Shown piece by piece: positions 19,650 to 29,254 of a DNA stretch of 58,505 bases (the first letter of the stretch is position 1; every line of letters starts with the position of its first letter). The stretch covers positions 1-58,505 of the forward strand of contig PCBG01000012.1 in assembly GCA_002731315.1 (NCBI GenBank), written 5' to 3'. Made by a program: the position numbers and the translations under genes. The stretch comes from Rhodospirillaceae bacterium. GTDB lineage: Bacteria > Pseudomonadota > Alphaproteobacteria > Puniceispirillales > Puniceispirillaceae. The notes under the pieces are model-generated. The model ran no database searches. It saw nothing but the letters and a program-made list of their open reading frames with translations, and was not told the DNA's origin.

Positions 19650-20518
19650 CAGGCGGCCTTTGATGTGCCGCCCCGTTCCATCAGGAAGCCGAGAATGCGG
19701 GCTAGGAATGATGGTTGTGTGTCGCGGGCAACCACTGCGTCGACCATACCATGATCCTGCAGATATTCGGCGGTCTGAAAATTCTCGGGCAGCTTTTCAC
19801 GCACGGTTTCTTCAATGACCCGCCGGCCCGCGAAGCCGATAATGGCGCCGGGTTCGGCGATCTGTAGATCCCCAAGCATAGCGAATGAGGCTGTAACACC
19901 GCCCGTGGTCGGATGGGCCAGCAGCACGATATGCGGTAGGCCGGCCTTACGGACTTTTTCCACTGCCAAAATGGTTCGAGGCAATTGCATCAGTGACAGA
20001 ATACCTTCCTGCATCCGCGCACCACCTGTCGAGGGAACGGTAATCAGAGCGGCCTTCCGCGCTACCGCAGCGTCCGCAGCAGCTATGATTCCATTTCCGA
20101 CCATGCGGCCCATCGACCCACCCATAAAGCGGAAATCAAAGCCTGCCACCACGGCCTGATGTCCGCCGATCCTGCCATGTGCCACGGCAATGGCGTCATT
20201 CAGTCCGGTCTTGCCACGCGTGTCTTTCAGACGGTCGGCATAGCGCCGGCTGTCTCGGAATTTCAAAGGGTCATCATTGACTGGCGTCATTGGGATAATG
20301 TCGAATTTGCCATCATCAAATGTCATCGCAAAGCGGGCTTCGGGGGGCAGGGGAGCGTGATGTCCGCAGGTTGAACAGCAATTATGCGCCTGTTCGAATT
20401 CGCGATGAAAGATCATTTGGCCGCAGGATTTGCATTTGATCCACAGATTGTCCGGTACATCGTTTGTCGAAACAAGCGCCTTGATCTTCGGTAGTACTGC
20501 GTTGGTGATCCAGTTCAT
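19649..20518 (-). CDS. accD: acetyl-CoA carboxylase carboxyltransferase beta subunit
   Basis: Carboxyltransferase beta subunit of acetyl-CoA carboxylase, which with AccA makes malonyl-CoA for fatty acid synthesis; 289 aa. The N-terminal four-cysteine zinc ribbon is complete (CKSCGQMIFHREF, then CCSTCGHH near residue 50). The crotonase-like core has GGSMGRMVGNGI, PSTGGARMQEGILSLMQ and HPTTGGVTASFAMLGD. AGGGGA precedes the ATG. Its stop overlaps the folC start. Confidence 0.97.
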   Translation of the reverse strand: MNWITNAVLPKIKALVSTNDVPDNLWIKCKSCGQMIFHREFEQAHNCCSTCGHHAPLPPEARFAMTFDDGKFDIIPMTPVNDDPLKFRDSRRYADRLKDTRGKTGLNDAIAVAHGRIGGHQAVVAGFDFRFMGGSMGRMVGNGIIAAADAAVARKAALITVPSTGGARMQEGILSLMQLPRTILAVEKVRKAGLPHIVLLAHPTTGGVTASFAMLGDLQIAEPGAIIGFAGRRVIEETVREKLPENFQTAEYLQDHGMVDAVVARDTQPSFLARILGFLMERGGTSKAA

Positions 20519-20568
20519 CAGCTTTCCCCTTTCACCCGTTCCTTGGGTGCGCTGCCCTTGCGGTGGCC

Positions 20569-21396
20569 TCAGCTTGCCTTGCCAGCAACACCATCTGCAA
20601 GCTCGCTGACAAATGCGGCAATTTTGGACACGGTTTCGGCCGTGCCGCTGCCATCGTCGGCAAGCGTGTTGGCGATGATCTCTACCACAGCCGAGCCGAT
20701 AACGGCACCATCACTTCGCGAGGCGGCTTCATAGGCCTGTTGCGGCGTGCGGATACCAAAACCCGTGACAACCGGCAAGTCTGTCGCTGCCGAGATTCGC
20801 TCATAGGCGGCCGAGATGCTGTCACCAGCCGCGCTTGCCGTACCGGTAATGCCGGTAATCGCAACATAATAGACAAAGCCGCTGGCTGTCCCGACAACGG
20901 CTGGCAGGCGGGTGGCATCACTTGTCGGTGTGACAAGCCGGATAAAATCAAGCCCCGATTCCCGCGCCGGAATGCATAATTCGTCATCTTCTTCCGGCGG
21001 TAGATCGACGACAATCAACCCGTCCACACCGGCAGCAACAGCTGCATCGAGAAAACGGTCAACACCGTAAATATAGATCGGGTTGTAATAGCCCATCAGG
21101 ATTAGCGGCGTGCCAGGATGACGCTTTCTGAATGCGGCAGCGATCTCCAGTGTGCCGGCAAGTGTCATGCCGTTTTTCAGCGCACGCAGCGAGGCAGCCT
21201 GAATCGCGGGCCCGTCTGCCATCGGGTCGGAAAATGGCATGCCGAGTTCGACCATATCGACATTTGCGTCGACCAGCGCGTCAAGAATGCTGGCTGACGT
21301 GTCAGCATCCGGGTCGCCAGCAGTGACAAACACGCCAAGAACACCGCGATCTTCGGCTTGCGCCCTGGCAAAGGCACTTGAAATTCGAGTTGTCAT
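20569..21396 (-). CDS. trpA: tryptophan synthase alpha chain
   Basis: TIM-barrel subunit that cleaves indole-glycerol phosphate and channels indole to TrpB; 275 aa. The catalytic Glu and Asp lie in VDMVELGMPFSDPMADGP, and the phosphate-binding loops PVVTGFGIRTPQQ and GAVIGSAVVEII are present. It is 64 nt behind trpB in the leftward cluster. Length and motifs are ordinary. Confidence 0.97.
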   Translation of the reverse strand: MTTRISSAFARAQAEDRGVLGVFVTAGDPDADTSASILDALVDANVDMVELGMPFSDPMADGPAIQAASLRALKNGMTLAGTLEIAAAFRKRHPGTPLILMGYYNPIYIYGVDRFLDAAVAAGVDGLIVVDLPPEEDDELCIPARESGLDFIRLVTPTSDATRLPAVVGTASGFVYYVAITGITGTASAAGDSISAAYERISAATDLPVVTGFGIRTPQQAYEAASRSDGAVIGSAVVEIIANTLADDGSGTAETVSKIAAFVSELADGVAGKAS

Positions 21397-21460
21397 GGTC
21401 CCGCTTGTCTCCTGACGGAATTGGTCTTCATGTCACACAACAGGTCATGCATGATCTGGT

Positions 21461-22684
21461 TTATAGTAGGCCGCGCTCTTCCAGCTTGGGCAACACCGCA
21501 CCCAGATCCTTGTCACCACGTCCGCACATATTCAGGATAACAATGTCATCTTTGTCCATATCGCTGATCATCTTGCTGACAAAGGCCAGCGCGTGCGACG
21601 GTTCTAGGGCCGGAATGATTCCCTCGAGGCGCGAACAGAGCTGGAACGCCTCCAGCGCTTCTTCATCTGTGGCGCTGACATAATTAACCCGCTTCATATC
21701 ATGCAGCCATGCATGTTCCGGCCCGATCCCGGGGTAGTCCAGACCAGCGGAAATCGAGTGGGCGTCAATAATCTGTCCGTCACCATTCTGCAGCAGATAG
21801 GTGCGGTTCCCATGCAGGACGCCTGGTGTGCCGCCCGTCAATGAGGCTGCATGCAACCCTGAAGGGATGCCTTTGCCGGCAGCCTCAACCCCGTAGATAT
21901 CGACCGTTTCATCATCGAGAAACGGATGGAACAGCCCCATCGCATTTGATCCGCCACCAATACACGCGACGATAGCATCGGGAAGGCGGCCTTCGGCTGC
22001 CATCATCTGGGATTTTGCTTCCTTGCCGATAACCGACTGAAAGTCACGCACCATCTGAGGATAGGGGTGCGGGCCAGCAACAGTGCCTATGATATAGAAA
22101 TGTGTCTCAGCATTGGCCACCCAAAAGCGCAATGCCTCATTCATCGCATCTTTCAATGTGCCTGTGCCGGATGTCACCGGATGCACTTTGGCGCCCAACA
22201 GACGCATGCGATCCACATTAGGCTTCTGGCGGTGAACATCCTCTTCACCCATAAATACTTCACATTCCATGTCGAACAGGGCGCAGGCCGTTGCTGTGGC
22301 AACACCATGCTGCCCGGCACCTGTTTCGGCAATGATTTTGGTTTTGCCCATGCGCTTGGCAAGCAGAGCTTGGCCAAGGACATTATTGATCTTGTGTGCG
22401 CCCGTATGATTTAGCTCGTCGCGCTTGAGATAGAGTTTTGCTCCGTTGAAATGGGCGGTCATGCGCTCGGCAAAATAGAGCGGGCTGGGGCGTCCGATAT
22501 AATGGGTCTGATAATATTCGAGCTCGCGCTGAAAATCGGCATCGGTGGTTACGCTTTTGTAGGCAGCCTCCACCTTCAGGATCAAAGGCATCAGGGTCTC
22601 GGCAACAAAGCGTCCGCCATGCATCCCGAACCGGCCGCGTTCGTCCGGCTGGTTGCGCAGCGAGTTCAAATGCACGTCTGTCAT
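21461..22684 (-). CDS. trpB: tryptophan synthase beta chain
   Basis: PLP enzyme that condenses indole with serine to tryptophan, 407 aa, partner of TrpA. The PLP lysine lies in [22 protein letters not shown] and the phosphate-binding glycine loop is [10 protein letters not shown]. The start ([11 protein letters not shown]) and the long N-terminal segment [15 protein letters not shown] are typical of TrpB1. It follows trpF after 69 nt. The remaining trp genes (trpE, G, D, C) are not in the window, as is common in alphaproteobacteria. Confidence 0.97.
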   Translation of the reverse strand: MTDVHLNSLRNQPDERGRFGMHGGRFVAETLMPLILKVEAAYKSVTTDADFQRELEYYQTHYIGRPSPLYFAERMTAHFNGAKLYLKRDELNHTGAHKINNVLGQALLAKRMGKTKIIAETGAGQHGVATATACALFDMECEVFMGEEDVHRQKPNVDRMRLLGAKVHPVTSGTGTLKDAMNEALRFWVANAETHFYIIGTVAGPHPYPQMVRDFQSVIGKEAKSQMMAAEGRLPDAIVACIGGGSNAMGLFHPFLDDETVDIYGVEAAGKGIPSGLHAASLTGGTPGVLHGNRTYLLQNGDGQIIDAHSISAGLDYPGIGPEHAWLHDMKRVNYVSATDEEALEAFQLCSRLEGIIPALEPSHALAFVSKMISDMDKDDIVILNMCGRGDKDLGAVLPKLEERGLL

Positions 22685-22753
22685 CTTATCTGACCTGTCT
22701 CTCGCACAGCCGCATCTGGCAACTGTCTAAAAATAATTGAGGTTAAGCGAAAC

Positions 22754-23428
22754 CTAGCGCAACTGAGCCTGTCGTACAAATGCCTGAATTCGCGCTGCGT
22801 CCTTTTTTCCGGGCGCCAACTCAACACCCGAGGATACATCCAGCGCCTGAGCGCCCGTAACGGCAACAGCCCGGCTGACATTTTCTGCAGACAGGCCGCC
22901 GGCCAGCATCCAGCGCGCGCTGCCGCCATGATTGGCCAGCAGAGACCAGTCAAAGGAATGGCCGGTGCCACCTGGAAGACGTTCCGGGTCCCCTTTGGCA
23001 TCGAACAACAGCCAGTCGGCAATTCCGTCCCATTTGGCACAGACGTCAAGATCGGCTGCGCTTGCAATGCGGATGGCCCTGATTAATGGCAGACCTAGCC
23101 TGTAACGGATGGCTGCGGCGCGTTCAGGCGTTTCATTGCCATGCAGCTGGAGATAATGCGGTCGCGCAGCAGTGACGACGGCGTCAAGAGTCGCATCATC
23201 CATATCGACCGTGAGTGCCACCCGGGCCGGTCCGCCATTGCCTGCCTCTGCGTGATCGGCAATGGCAGATGCCGCTGGCAGCGACAGATGCCGCGGTGAG
23301 CGCGGATAAAAAACAAGGCCGACAAAAGCCGCACCAGCTGTCTTGCAGGCATCATAATCCGCCGGGCTGGAAATACCGCAGATCTTAACGCTGACGGGTG
23401 TCTCTGGCAGATAGGGGGAACGGGTCAT
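22754..23428 (-). CDS. trpF: phosphoribosylanthranilate isomerase
   Basis: TIM-barrel isomerase of the third tryptophan step, 224 aa. The catalytic Cys is in VKICGISSPADYDACK near residue 16, and the catalytic Asp is in ALTVDMDDATLD. Phosphate-binding loops include MLAGGLSAENV and ALDVSSGVELAPGKKD. The ATG overlaps the stop of the upstream lapA-like gene (ATGA). Order trpF-trpB-trpA is the usual one here. Confidence 0.96.
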   Translation of the reverse strand: MTRSPYLPETPVSVKICGISSPADYDACKTAGAAFVGLVFYPRSPRHLSLPAASAIADHAEAGNGGPARVALTVDMDDATLDAVVTAARPHYLQLHGNETPERAAAIRYRLGLPLIRAIRIASAADLDVCAKWDGIADWLLFDAKGDPERLPGGTGHSFDWSLLANHGGSARWMLAGGLSAENVSRAVAVTGAQALDVSSGVELAPGKKDAARIQAFVRQAQLR

Positions 23429-23784
23429 TGGCGCGATGGTAAAGTGGTGGCTTGAGATGACGATGGTGCAGTGTCGGAAGTCACAGCGTCAAGCTCTGCC
23501 TCAGCCGATACGGCGCGTTTTTCTGCTTTGCCAAGACGGCGCTGCAATCGCCAGTTGCGTGCTTTTGCTGCCACAAGCGACAACCAGACAAGCCCGCCCC
23601 CAAACAGCGCGCCAGTAGCCGCCGCGCCTAGTACGATTATCCAGACAGCCAGACCGAATGTGCCTTCCAGAGGCCAAAGCCGCAGCGTGACTGTCTGTGT
23701 GTTGGAGGTAGCGAACAGCATCGCCAGTATGACGGCCAAAAGTGAAATAAATGACCAGGCCAGCCGCCCGAAGAAGCGCATCAC
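23425..23784 (-). CDS. LapA-domain (DUF1049) membrane protein
   Basis: Small inner-membrane protein of the LapA/DUF1049 family, 119 aa, with two membrane helices (FISLLAVILAMLFATSNTQ near 10-28 and a Gly/Ala-rich helix near 45-70) and a charged cytoplasmic tail. The first helix ends in the family block FATSNTQTVTLRLWPLEG. In E. coli LapA acts with LapB in LPS assembly control; that role here is inferred from family only. It overlaps trpF by 4 nt and lies 10 nt behind ihfB. Confidence 0.85.
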   Translation of the reverse strand: MMRFFGRLAWSFISLLAVILAMLFATSNTQTVTLRLWPLEGTFGLAVWIIVLGAAATGALFGGGLVWLSLVAAKARNWRLQRRLGKAEKRAVSAEAELDAVTSDTAPSSSQATTLPSRQ

Positions 23785-23794
23785 AGTGGCCCGA

Positions 23795-24073
23795 TCAGCG
23801 GTTTAACCGCTCTCGCATGCCCTTACCCATTTTGAAAAACGGCACTTTCTTTTCAGCGACTTCGACACTCGCACCGGTCCTCGGATTGCGCCCGGTCCTT
23901 GCTTCCCGATGGCGCACAGAAAATGCGCCAAATCCACGTAATTCTACGCGGTCACCGTGTTCAAGGGCACTTCCGATCTCGTCAAGGATTGTGGCGACCA
24001 GTCGCTCGATATCCCGATGATAGAGGGCTGGATTTTTTGCAGCCAGCTTGGCGATTAGTTCCGAACGTGTCAC
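23795..24073 (-). CDS. ihfB: integration host factor beta subunit
   Basis: DNA-bending architectural protein, 92 aa, heterodimer partner of IhfA. I start it at GTG 24073 (reading [14 protein letters not shown]), because this matches the family N-terminus exactly; the longer frame to 24139 adds 22 unrelated residues. The DNA-binding arm [14 protein letters not shown] with its intercalating proline and the C-terminal [16 protein letters not shown] are complete. It lies between rpsA and the lapA-like gene. Confidence 0.95.
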   Translation of the reverse strand: MTRSELIAKLAAKNPALYHRDIERLVATILDEIGSALEHGDRVELRGFGAFSVRHREARTGRNPRTGASVEVAEKKVPFFKMGKGMRERLNR

Positions 24074-24202
24074 CGACCCCACCCACTTTATACAGCGATA
24101 AACAGACAAAATGATGCCCATTCGAAAAGCGAAGGTCAACTCACAAGGTAGTCAACAACCCTGTTAAATGACTGTTTGACCATTGAATTCCAGAAAATCT
24201 TG

Positions 24203-24245
24203 CCAAAAGAATGGGTGAACCGGTCTAAGGCTGACCGATTCACCC
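24203..24245 (-). terminator. rho-independent terminator after rpsA
   Basis: Read on the minus strand, GGGTGAATCGGTC pairs with GACCGGTTCACCC (one G-T wobble) around a seven-base loop, followed by TTCTTTT. It lies 20 nt beyond the rpsA stop and before ihfB, so much rpsA transcription should end here. Confidence 0.8.
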
Positions 24246-24264
24246 TGATTTGGACAGTCGCAAT

Positions 24265-25980
24265 TTACTCATCGTCGCCCGATTCGCGCTTGGCGAGTGC
24301 TGCGCCAAGGATATCACCCAAGCTTGCGCCGCTGTCTGACGAGCCATAATCCTCTACAGCCTGCTTTTCCTCGGCGGTTTCACGCGCCTTGATTGACAAG
24401 GTAAGCTTGCGGCTCTTCTTGTCGACATTGGTGATTACGGCGTCTACCTTTTCACCAACAGCAAACCTGTCAGCACGTTGTTCGGCGCGGTCACGGCTAA
24501 GATCGGTTCGGCGAATAAAGCCGGTCAGCGTTTCGCCAACGCTGACGTCAATGCCATTGTCGCTTGTCGCGGTCACGATGCAGGTAACAACCTCACCTTT
24601 GCGATGGCTCTCCATCTGACCCGCATATGGATCGTCGGTAAGCTGCTTGACGCCAAGCGAGATACGTTCCTTTTCGATATCCACTTCAAGGATTTTCGCC
24701 TTGACCATATCGCCTTTGTTGAAGTCTTCAAGCGCGGCTTCACCAGTGGCTTCCCAACTGATATCAGACAGATGTACAAGACCGTCAATCTCCTCTGTCA
24801 GACCCACAAACAGGCCGAACTCGGTAATATTGCGGATCTCACCTTCAATCTCGGTGCCAGCAGGATTGGCGGCACTGTACTCTTCCCACGGGTTGCCGCT
24901 GCACTGCTTGAGACCGAGAGAGATGCGGCGCTTTGACATATCAACGTCAAGAACCATGACCTCCACCTGTTGGCTTGTAGACACTATTTTACCAGGGTGG
25001 ACATTTTTCTTGGTCCAGCTCATCTCGGACACATGTACCAGGCCCTCGACGCCGGCTTCCAGTTCGACGAACGCACCATAGTCGGTGATGTTGGTGACGC
25101 GGCCTTCCATCTTCGCACCAATCGGGAATTTGCCCTCGACACTCTCCCACGGATCGGATTGCAGCTGCTTCATGCCAAGCGAAATACGCTGTGTTTCCGG
25201 ATTGAAGCGGATGACTTGTACCTCGACGGTTTCACCGATCTGCAGTGCCTCTGATGGATGGCTAATCCGCTGCCACGCGATGTCGGTGACATGCAACAGA
25301 CCGTCAACACCACCTAGATCGACAAACGCGCCGTAATCGGTGATGTTCTTGACCACACCTTGGAGGACTTGGCCCTCCTGAAGGTTCGAGACAAGCTCGG
25401 AGCGGGCTTCGGCACGGCTCTCTTCTAAAACGGCGCGGCGCGATACAACAATATTGCCGCGACGACGGTCGATTTTCAGTATCTGGAATGGCTGCGGTGT
25501 TCCCATCAGCGGGCCAAGATCGCGCACCGGGCGAATATCGACTTGGCTGCCCGGCAAAAAGGCTGTGGCGCCTGACAGATCGACAGTGAAGCCACCTTTG
25601 ACCTTGCCAAAAATCACGCCAGTGACACGTTCTTGCTTTTCGAAGGACGCTTCGAGTAAGCCCCATGCCTCTTCGCGCCGGGCCTTGTCACGGCTGAGAA
25701 CAGCCTGGCCGTTCTTGTCTTCCATGCGCTCGACATAGACTTCGATTTCGTCGCCAACATTGACGTTTGGCTCTTGACCGGGGCCTGCAAGCTCTTTCAG
25801 CGGCACACGGCCTTCAGATTTTAGACCAACATCGATGACCGCTGCATCGCCTTCAAGGCTGACAACAAATCCGCGGACAACACTGCCCTCGATACTAGTG
25901 TTTGCGCCAAAGCTCTCGGCGAGCATATCGGCAAAGTTCTCGGCGGCAGCGCCTGCTGCACTCATGGTTTCGGATGTCAA
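24265..25980 (-). CDS. rpsA: 30S ribosomal protein S1
   Basis: RNA-binding ribosomal protein needed for translation initiation, 571 aa with six S1/OB repeats. The family marks recur: DYGAFVDLGGVDGLLHVTDI, DYGAFVELEAGVEGLVHVSEM and EFGLFVGLTEEIDGLVHLSDI. I place the start at TTG 25980 because GGAG sits exactly six nt upstream; an ATG 15 nt downstream (25965) has no ribosome site. The 235-nt gap to cmk contains a strong hairpin that could be an autoregulatory leader. A terminator follows the gene. Confidence 0.97.
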   Translation of the reverse strand: MTSETMSAAGAAAENFADMLAESFGANTSIEGSVVRGFVVSLEGDAAVIDVGLKSEGRVPLKELAGPGQEPNVNVGDEIEVYVERMEDKNGQAVLSRDKARREEAWGLLEASFEKQERVTGVIFGKVKGGFTVDLSGATAFLPGSQVDIRPVRDLGPLMGTPQPFQILKIDRRRGNIVVSRRAVLEESRAEARSELVSNLQEGQVLQGVVKNITDYGAFVDLGGVDGLLHVTDIAWQRISHPSEALQIGETVEVQVIRFNPETQRISLGMKQLQSDPWESVEGKFPIGAKMEGRVTNITDYGAFVELEAGVEGLVHVSEMSWTKKNVHPGKIVSTSQQVEVMVLDVDMSKRRISLGLKQCSGNPWEEYSAANPAGTEIEGEIRNITEFGLFVGLTEEIDGLVHLSDISWEATGEAALEDFNKGDMVKAKILEVDIEKERISLGVKQLTDDPYAGQMESHRKGEVVTCIVTATSDNGIDVSVGETLTGFIRRTDLSRDRAEQRADRFAVGEKVDAVITNVDKKSRKLTLSIKARETAEEKQAVEDYGSSDSGASLGDILGAALAKRESGDDE

Positions 25981-26002
25981 AAAAATCTCCGTATTTCGCC
26001 CT

Positions 26003-26035
26003 GCACCGCCATCGACGGAAGCCCTATGGCGGTGC
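26003..26035 (-). promoter_or_regulatory. rpsA leader hairpin
   Basis: A perfect 10-bp stem (GCACCGCCAT with ATGGCGGTGC) around a 13-nt loop ends about 22 nt upstream of the rpsA start and just before its ribosome site. S1 genes are autoregulated through leader structures in gammaproteobacteria. That this hairpin has such a role is inference. Confidence 0.4.
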
Positions 26036-26216
26036 GGTCACTCCTCAGCTGGCGGTGAGGGCCGGTAAGTCTGAACACAACTTCCGGCCTTGCGGCCAGC
26101 CGCAACTAGGCGGTCTAGAAATTCTCCCGGGTCTTTTATGGCGAATGGTTAATTGCCGCCAGCAGTCCAAGGTCTGGAATGGGTGCCGCAGTGGTTCAGA
26201 TCACCATGGCCCCGGT

Positions 26217-26855
26217 TTATGTCCCCGCTACATCAATATGCGCCAGCGCAAAAGCAAAGACTTGGTCGGCATCCAGACTGGATGTGTCGATCAGTTTTGC
26301 GTCTTCAACAGCACGAAGAGGGGCAATGCTGCGCCCCCTGTCACGCGCGTCTCGCGCCTGCATATCAGCAAGAACGCTGCGGAACATAACGGATTGTCCT
26401 GCGGCTTGCAACTCATTGGTTCGTCGCTCTGCGCGCACTTTGATATCTGCATCAACAAAAAACTTAAACGGCGCATTCGGCAACACCACGCTTCCAATAT
26501 CACGGCCGTCTAAAACCGCGCCATTGCCGGTTGGCGGGTGACTGGCAAAACTGCGCTGCAAGACCAGAAAGGCGGCGCGTACTGTCGGCATGGCAGCAAT
26601 CACAGATGCCAACCCGGCCACGCTGTCATCGCGGATTGCCGGGGTGTTGATCAGGTCTAGGTCTAGCCCGGCGATCTGTTCAGCGGCGCTTTGTTCGTCG
26701 GCTGTTTCAGCATTGATACCGCTACGTATTAGATGGAGGGCCAGTAAGCGATACAACCCGCCTGTATCAAGATGGGCCAGATTAAAATGTCGTGCTAGAC
26801 GTTTGGCCAGTGTGCCCTTGCCGCTGGCCGCGGAGCCATCAACCGCAATGATCAT
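26217..26855 (-). CDS. cmk: cytidylate kinase
   Basis: Phosphorylates CMP and dCMP; 212 aa. The P-loop is DGSAASGKGTLAKRLA at the N-terminus, followed by HLDTGGLYRLLAL, LDGRDIGSVVLPNAPFKFF (CMP-binding) and the LID arginines in RDARDRGRS. Its ATG overlaps the aroA stop by ATGA. The cmk-rpsA order is conserved in bacteria. Confidence 0.96.
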   Translation of the reverse strand: MIIAVDGSAASGKGTLAKRLARHFNLAHLDTGGLYRLLALHLIRSGINAETADEQSAAEQIAGLDLDLINTPAIRDDSVAGLASVIAAMPTVRAAFLVLQRSFASHPPTGNGAVLDGRDIGSVVLPNAPFKFFVDADIKVRAERRTNELQAAGQSVMFRSVLADMQARDARDRGRSIAPLRAVEDAKLIDTSSLDADQVFAFALAHIDVAGT

Positions 26856-28231
26856 GCCTGATCTGCGACACTAGAAATCTGCGCCCCGCATCTATTCATG
26901 AGCGTGGCGAAATTCGGAAAGCTGGTATTAATGGTCTGGCAGCCGGCCACGGTGATCGGGGTATCACTGATCATGCCCAGCGTCAGGAAGGACATGGCGA
27001 TCCGGTGGTCGTGTTGTGATGCGATGGTGACGCCGCCGGCGATCGGACTTCCGGTGACGCTTATGCTGTCATCATCATAATGCACGGTGCCACCGGCGGA
27101 TTCGATGCCATCTGCAACAACAGCGATTCGGTCTGTTTCCTTCACTCGCAGTTCAGCTACACCTTGCATGCGGGTGATTCCATTGGCCTGTGTCGCGGCA
27201 ATCGCAAGGATCGGATATTCGTCAATCATTGATGCGGCTCGTCCTGCGGGGACATCAATGCCATGAAGCCGGCTGTGCCTTACCCGGATATCGGCAACTG
27301 ACTCGCCACCTTTGACGCGTGCATGTGACAGGTTGATCTCGCCACCCATTTCCTGCAGCGTGGTTATCAGTCCGGTACGCAGCGGATTTATGCCGACCCC
27401 GGGAAGTATGATATCGCTTCCGGGTGTAAGCAGGGCGGCGACAATTGGAAAGGCGGCTGAAGAAGGATCCCGGGGGACGACAACGTCAGCGGCCCGCAGG
27501 ATCACTTCACCTTGCAGAGCCACATGGTGGGTGCCGTCGGCGGCGGTGGTCTGTGTCACGCTGGCACCAAAATGGCGAAGCATGGACTCAGTATGGTCAC
27601 GCGAGGCGTGCGGCTCTGTGACGGCGCTCGTGCCACGTGCATTGATGCCAGCCAGCAGGATAGCCGACTTTACCTGCGCTGAAGCCACTTTGCTCGTATG
27701 GGTGGCGGCCAGCGGTGTCCGCGCGCCTTTTATCATTACCGGCAAACGTCCGCCTTCACGACTTGTGACATGTGCGCCCATTTCTGCTAACGGGTTTGTC
27801 ACCCGTGCCATAGGCCGCATGCTGAGCGATTCATCGCCGTAGAATGTTGCCGTAACGGGCAATCCGGCAACCACGCCCATAAGTAATCTGACACCGGTTC
27901 CCGAATTGCCGAGGTCCAGCGGTTGCGTAGGCGACTGCAGCCCGGCTGTGCCAACGCCGTCGACTAACCAGCTGCCATCCTCGTCGCGAGTTATGGCGAC
28001 ACCCAGGGCCCGCATCGCATTGGCGGTGGCTTTGACATCATCACCTTCCAGCAGGCCGGTAATCCTTGTAGTACCAATAGCCAACCCGCCGAGAACCAGA
28101 GACCTGTGGGATATTGATTTGTCGCCGGGCACAGCAAACTCGCCTGACAAGCCGCCATGCTGGCATGACTGCAGAATATCCGAGGCTGAAAGCGTGTTTG
28201 TTTCACTCATTTGACTTATGGCCTCTGACAT
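26852..28231 (-). CDS. aroA: 3-phosphoshikimate 1-carboxyvinyltransferase (EPSP synthase)
   Basis: Shikimate-pathway enzyme joining PEP to shikimate 3-phosphate, 459 aa. The sequence resembles the CP4-like class II group: PGDKSISHRSLVLGGLA, SAQVKSAILLAGI, SMIDEYPILAIAA and RVKETDRI. At the PEP/glyphosate position the motif is LGNSGTGVR with glycine, where the tolerant CP4 enzyme has alanine; sensitivity is therefore the simpler expectation. The ATG at 28231 has AGGAG four nt upstream. It heads the leftward cluster and diverges from the TIGR02300 gene. Confidence 0.96.
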   Translation of the reverse strand: MSEAISQMSETNTLSASDILQSCQHGGLSGEFAVPGDKSISHRSLVLGGLAIGTTRITGLLEGDDVKATANAMRALGVAITRDEDGSWLVDGVGTAGLQSPTQPLDLGNSGTGVRLLMGVVAGLPVTATFYGDESLSMRPMARVTNPLAEMGAHVTSREGGRLPVMIKGARTPLAATHTSKVASAQVKSAILLAGINARGTSAVTEPHASRDHTESMLRHFGASVTQTTAADGTHHVALQGEVILRAADVVVPRDPSSAAFPIVAALLTPGSDIILPGVGINPLRTGLITTLQEMGGEINLSHARVKGGESVADIRVRHSRLHGIDVPAGRAASMIDEYPILAIAATQANGITRMQGVAELRVKETDRIAVVADGIESAGGTVHYDDDSISVTGSPIAGGVTIASQHDHRIAMSFLTLGMISDTPITVAGCQTINTSFPNFATLMNRCGAQISSVADQA

Positions 28232-28535
28232 TTATCTCCTGACACCATCAAAACGTACCAGCACATATGCCGCTGCAACATCGAATCTTGCTATTGATGC
28301 CAGACGCAATGGTGTCCGCTGGCAGAATTGCGGCATATTTAGCATTGTCACATCGCTCATGGCAATCGCCCTGCATCCAGATGATGAGGCCGCGCCCGCC
28401 GGTGGCAGAAAATGACCATTAGGCCGCCCGGGCTAATTTTACTTTGACAGAGAGAGGATTTTGTTTCAAATCGCTTGGTAAGTTTTCAGAGGGACACCTT
28501 CCAAGGTGCCCGGCGTTATTTCAAGGTGGATGAAA
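28232..28535. other. divergent intergenic region aroA / TIGR02300 gene
   Basis: No gene is supported here. A TTGACA (28444-28449) without a good -10 element, and a hairpin at 28491-28511 (GGGACACCTT against AAGGTGCCC) just before the TIGR02300 start, are the only structures I see. Confidence 0.4.
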
Positions 28536-28937
28536 ATGCCCAAAGCTGAACTCGGTTTAAAACGTGGTTGCCTGTCCTGTGGCATGAAATTTTATGATTT
28601 TAAACGGAAACCAATTATCTGCCCTGGTTGTGGCGCGGAATTTGATCCTGAGGCACTTGTCAGAAGTCGTCGTGGCCGTGCAGCTACGAAGCCGGCGGCC
28701 AAGGCCGCAAAAGCCGCGCCGGAATCGGAGATTGTCGAAGCTGAGAACGATATCGGTGAAGCGGCTGAAGACGTGGTGGCGGAAGCAGGTAACGCAGAGG
28801 CTGGCGATACGGATGAAGATGCGTTTGAGGACTCGGATATCGATGTAAGTAACGATGACAGCGCTGGCCTGATAGAGGATGATCTGGACGAGGAAGCTGA
28901 AATCATTCCAGGCATTTCAAGCAGCGACGACAACTAG
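28536..28937 (+). CDS. TIGR02300 family protein
   Basis: Alphaproteobacterial conserved protein of unknown function, 133 aa. The N-terminus MPKAELGLKRGCLSCGMKFY and the following CPGCGAEFDPEA form a four-cysteine zinc ribbon. An Ala/Lys linker leads into a long, strongly acidic tail (about residues 65-133) rich in Asp and Glu. I use ATG 28536 because it gives the exact family start; GTG 28506 and ATG 28530 are possible. It is divergent from aroA, a conserved arrangement. The zinc ribbon plus acidic tail hints at a nucleic-acid or RNA polymerase related role, unproven. Confidence 0.9.
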   Translation: MPKAELGLKRGCLSCGMKFYDFKRKPIICPGCGAEFDPEALVRSRRGRAATKPAAKAAKAAPESEIVEAENDIGEAAEDVVAEAGNAEAGDTDEDAFEDSDIDVSNDDSAGLIEDDLDEEAEIIPGISSSDDN

Positions 28938-29076
28938 TCACGGCCGGTTGGGGCTGAAAGTATTTTTTACTTGCCCGCGCGCCATGGGCTGCGATAGACA
29001 AAAGGCTTATCAGATTGCGGCAGCGTAAGGATTTGCTGGGAACATCAATGATCGCTGCAGGTACCGGACGAAATTG

Positions 29077-29152
<76 letters not shown>

Positions 29153-29184
29153 ACTTTCTGATAAATAATGACAAAACAAAGACG

Positions 29185-29206
29185 AAGCGCCTTCGGGCGC
29201 TTTTTT
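29185..29206 (+). terminator. rho-independent terminator after tRNA-Ala
   Basis: AAGCGCC pairs with GGCGCTT around a TTCG tetraloop and runs into six T residues, 33 nt after the tRNA. On the other strand it could also help stop the leftward ptsN transcript. Confidence 0.9.
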
Positions 29207-29254
29207 GTTCGGGAAGTGGTACTGCCGGCTAAGATGGTGCGGATATTGCCATGT

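Noticed and set aside
26852..28231. Glyphosate-tolerant EPSP synthase
   Set aside because: The overall sequence resembles class II enzymes, but the key position is Gly (LGNSGTGVR) rather than the Ala of CP4, so tolerance is not supported.
28218..28415. 65-codon ORF overlapping the aroA start
   Set aside because: It has no domain, occupies the divergent promoter gap, and would begin antisense to aroA.
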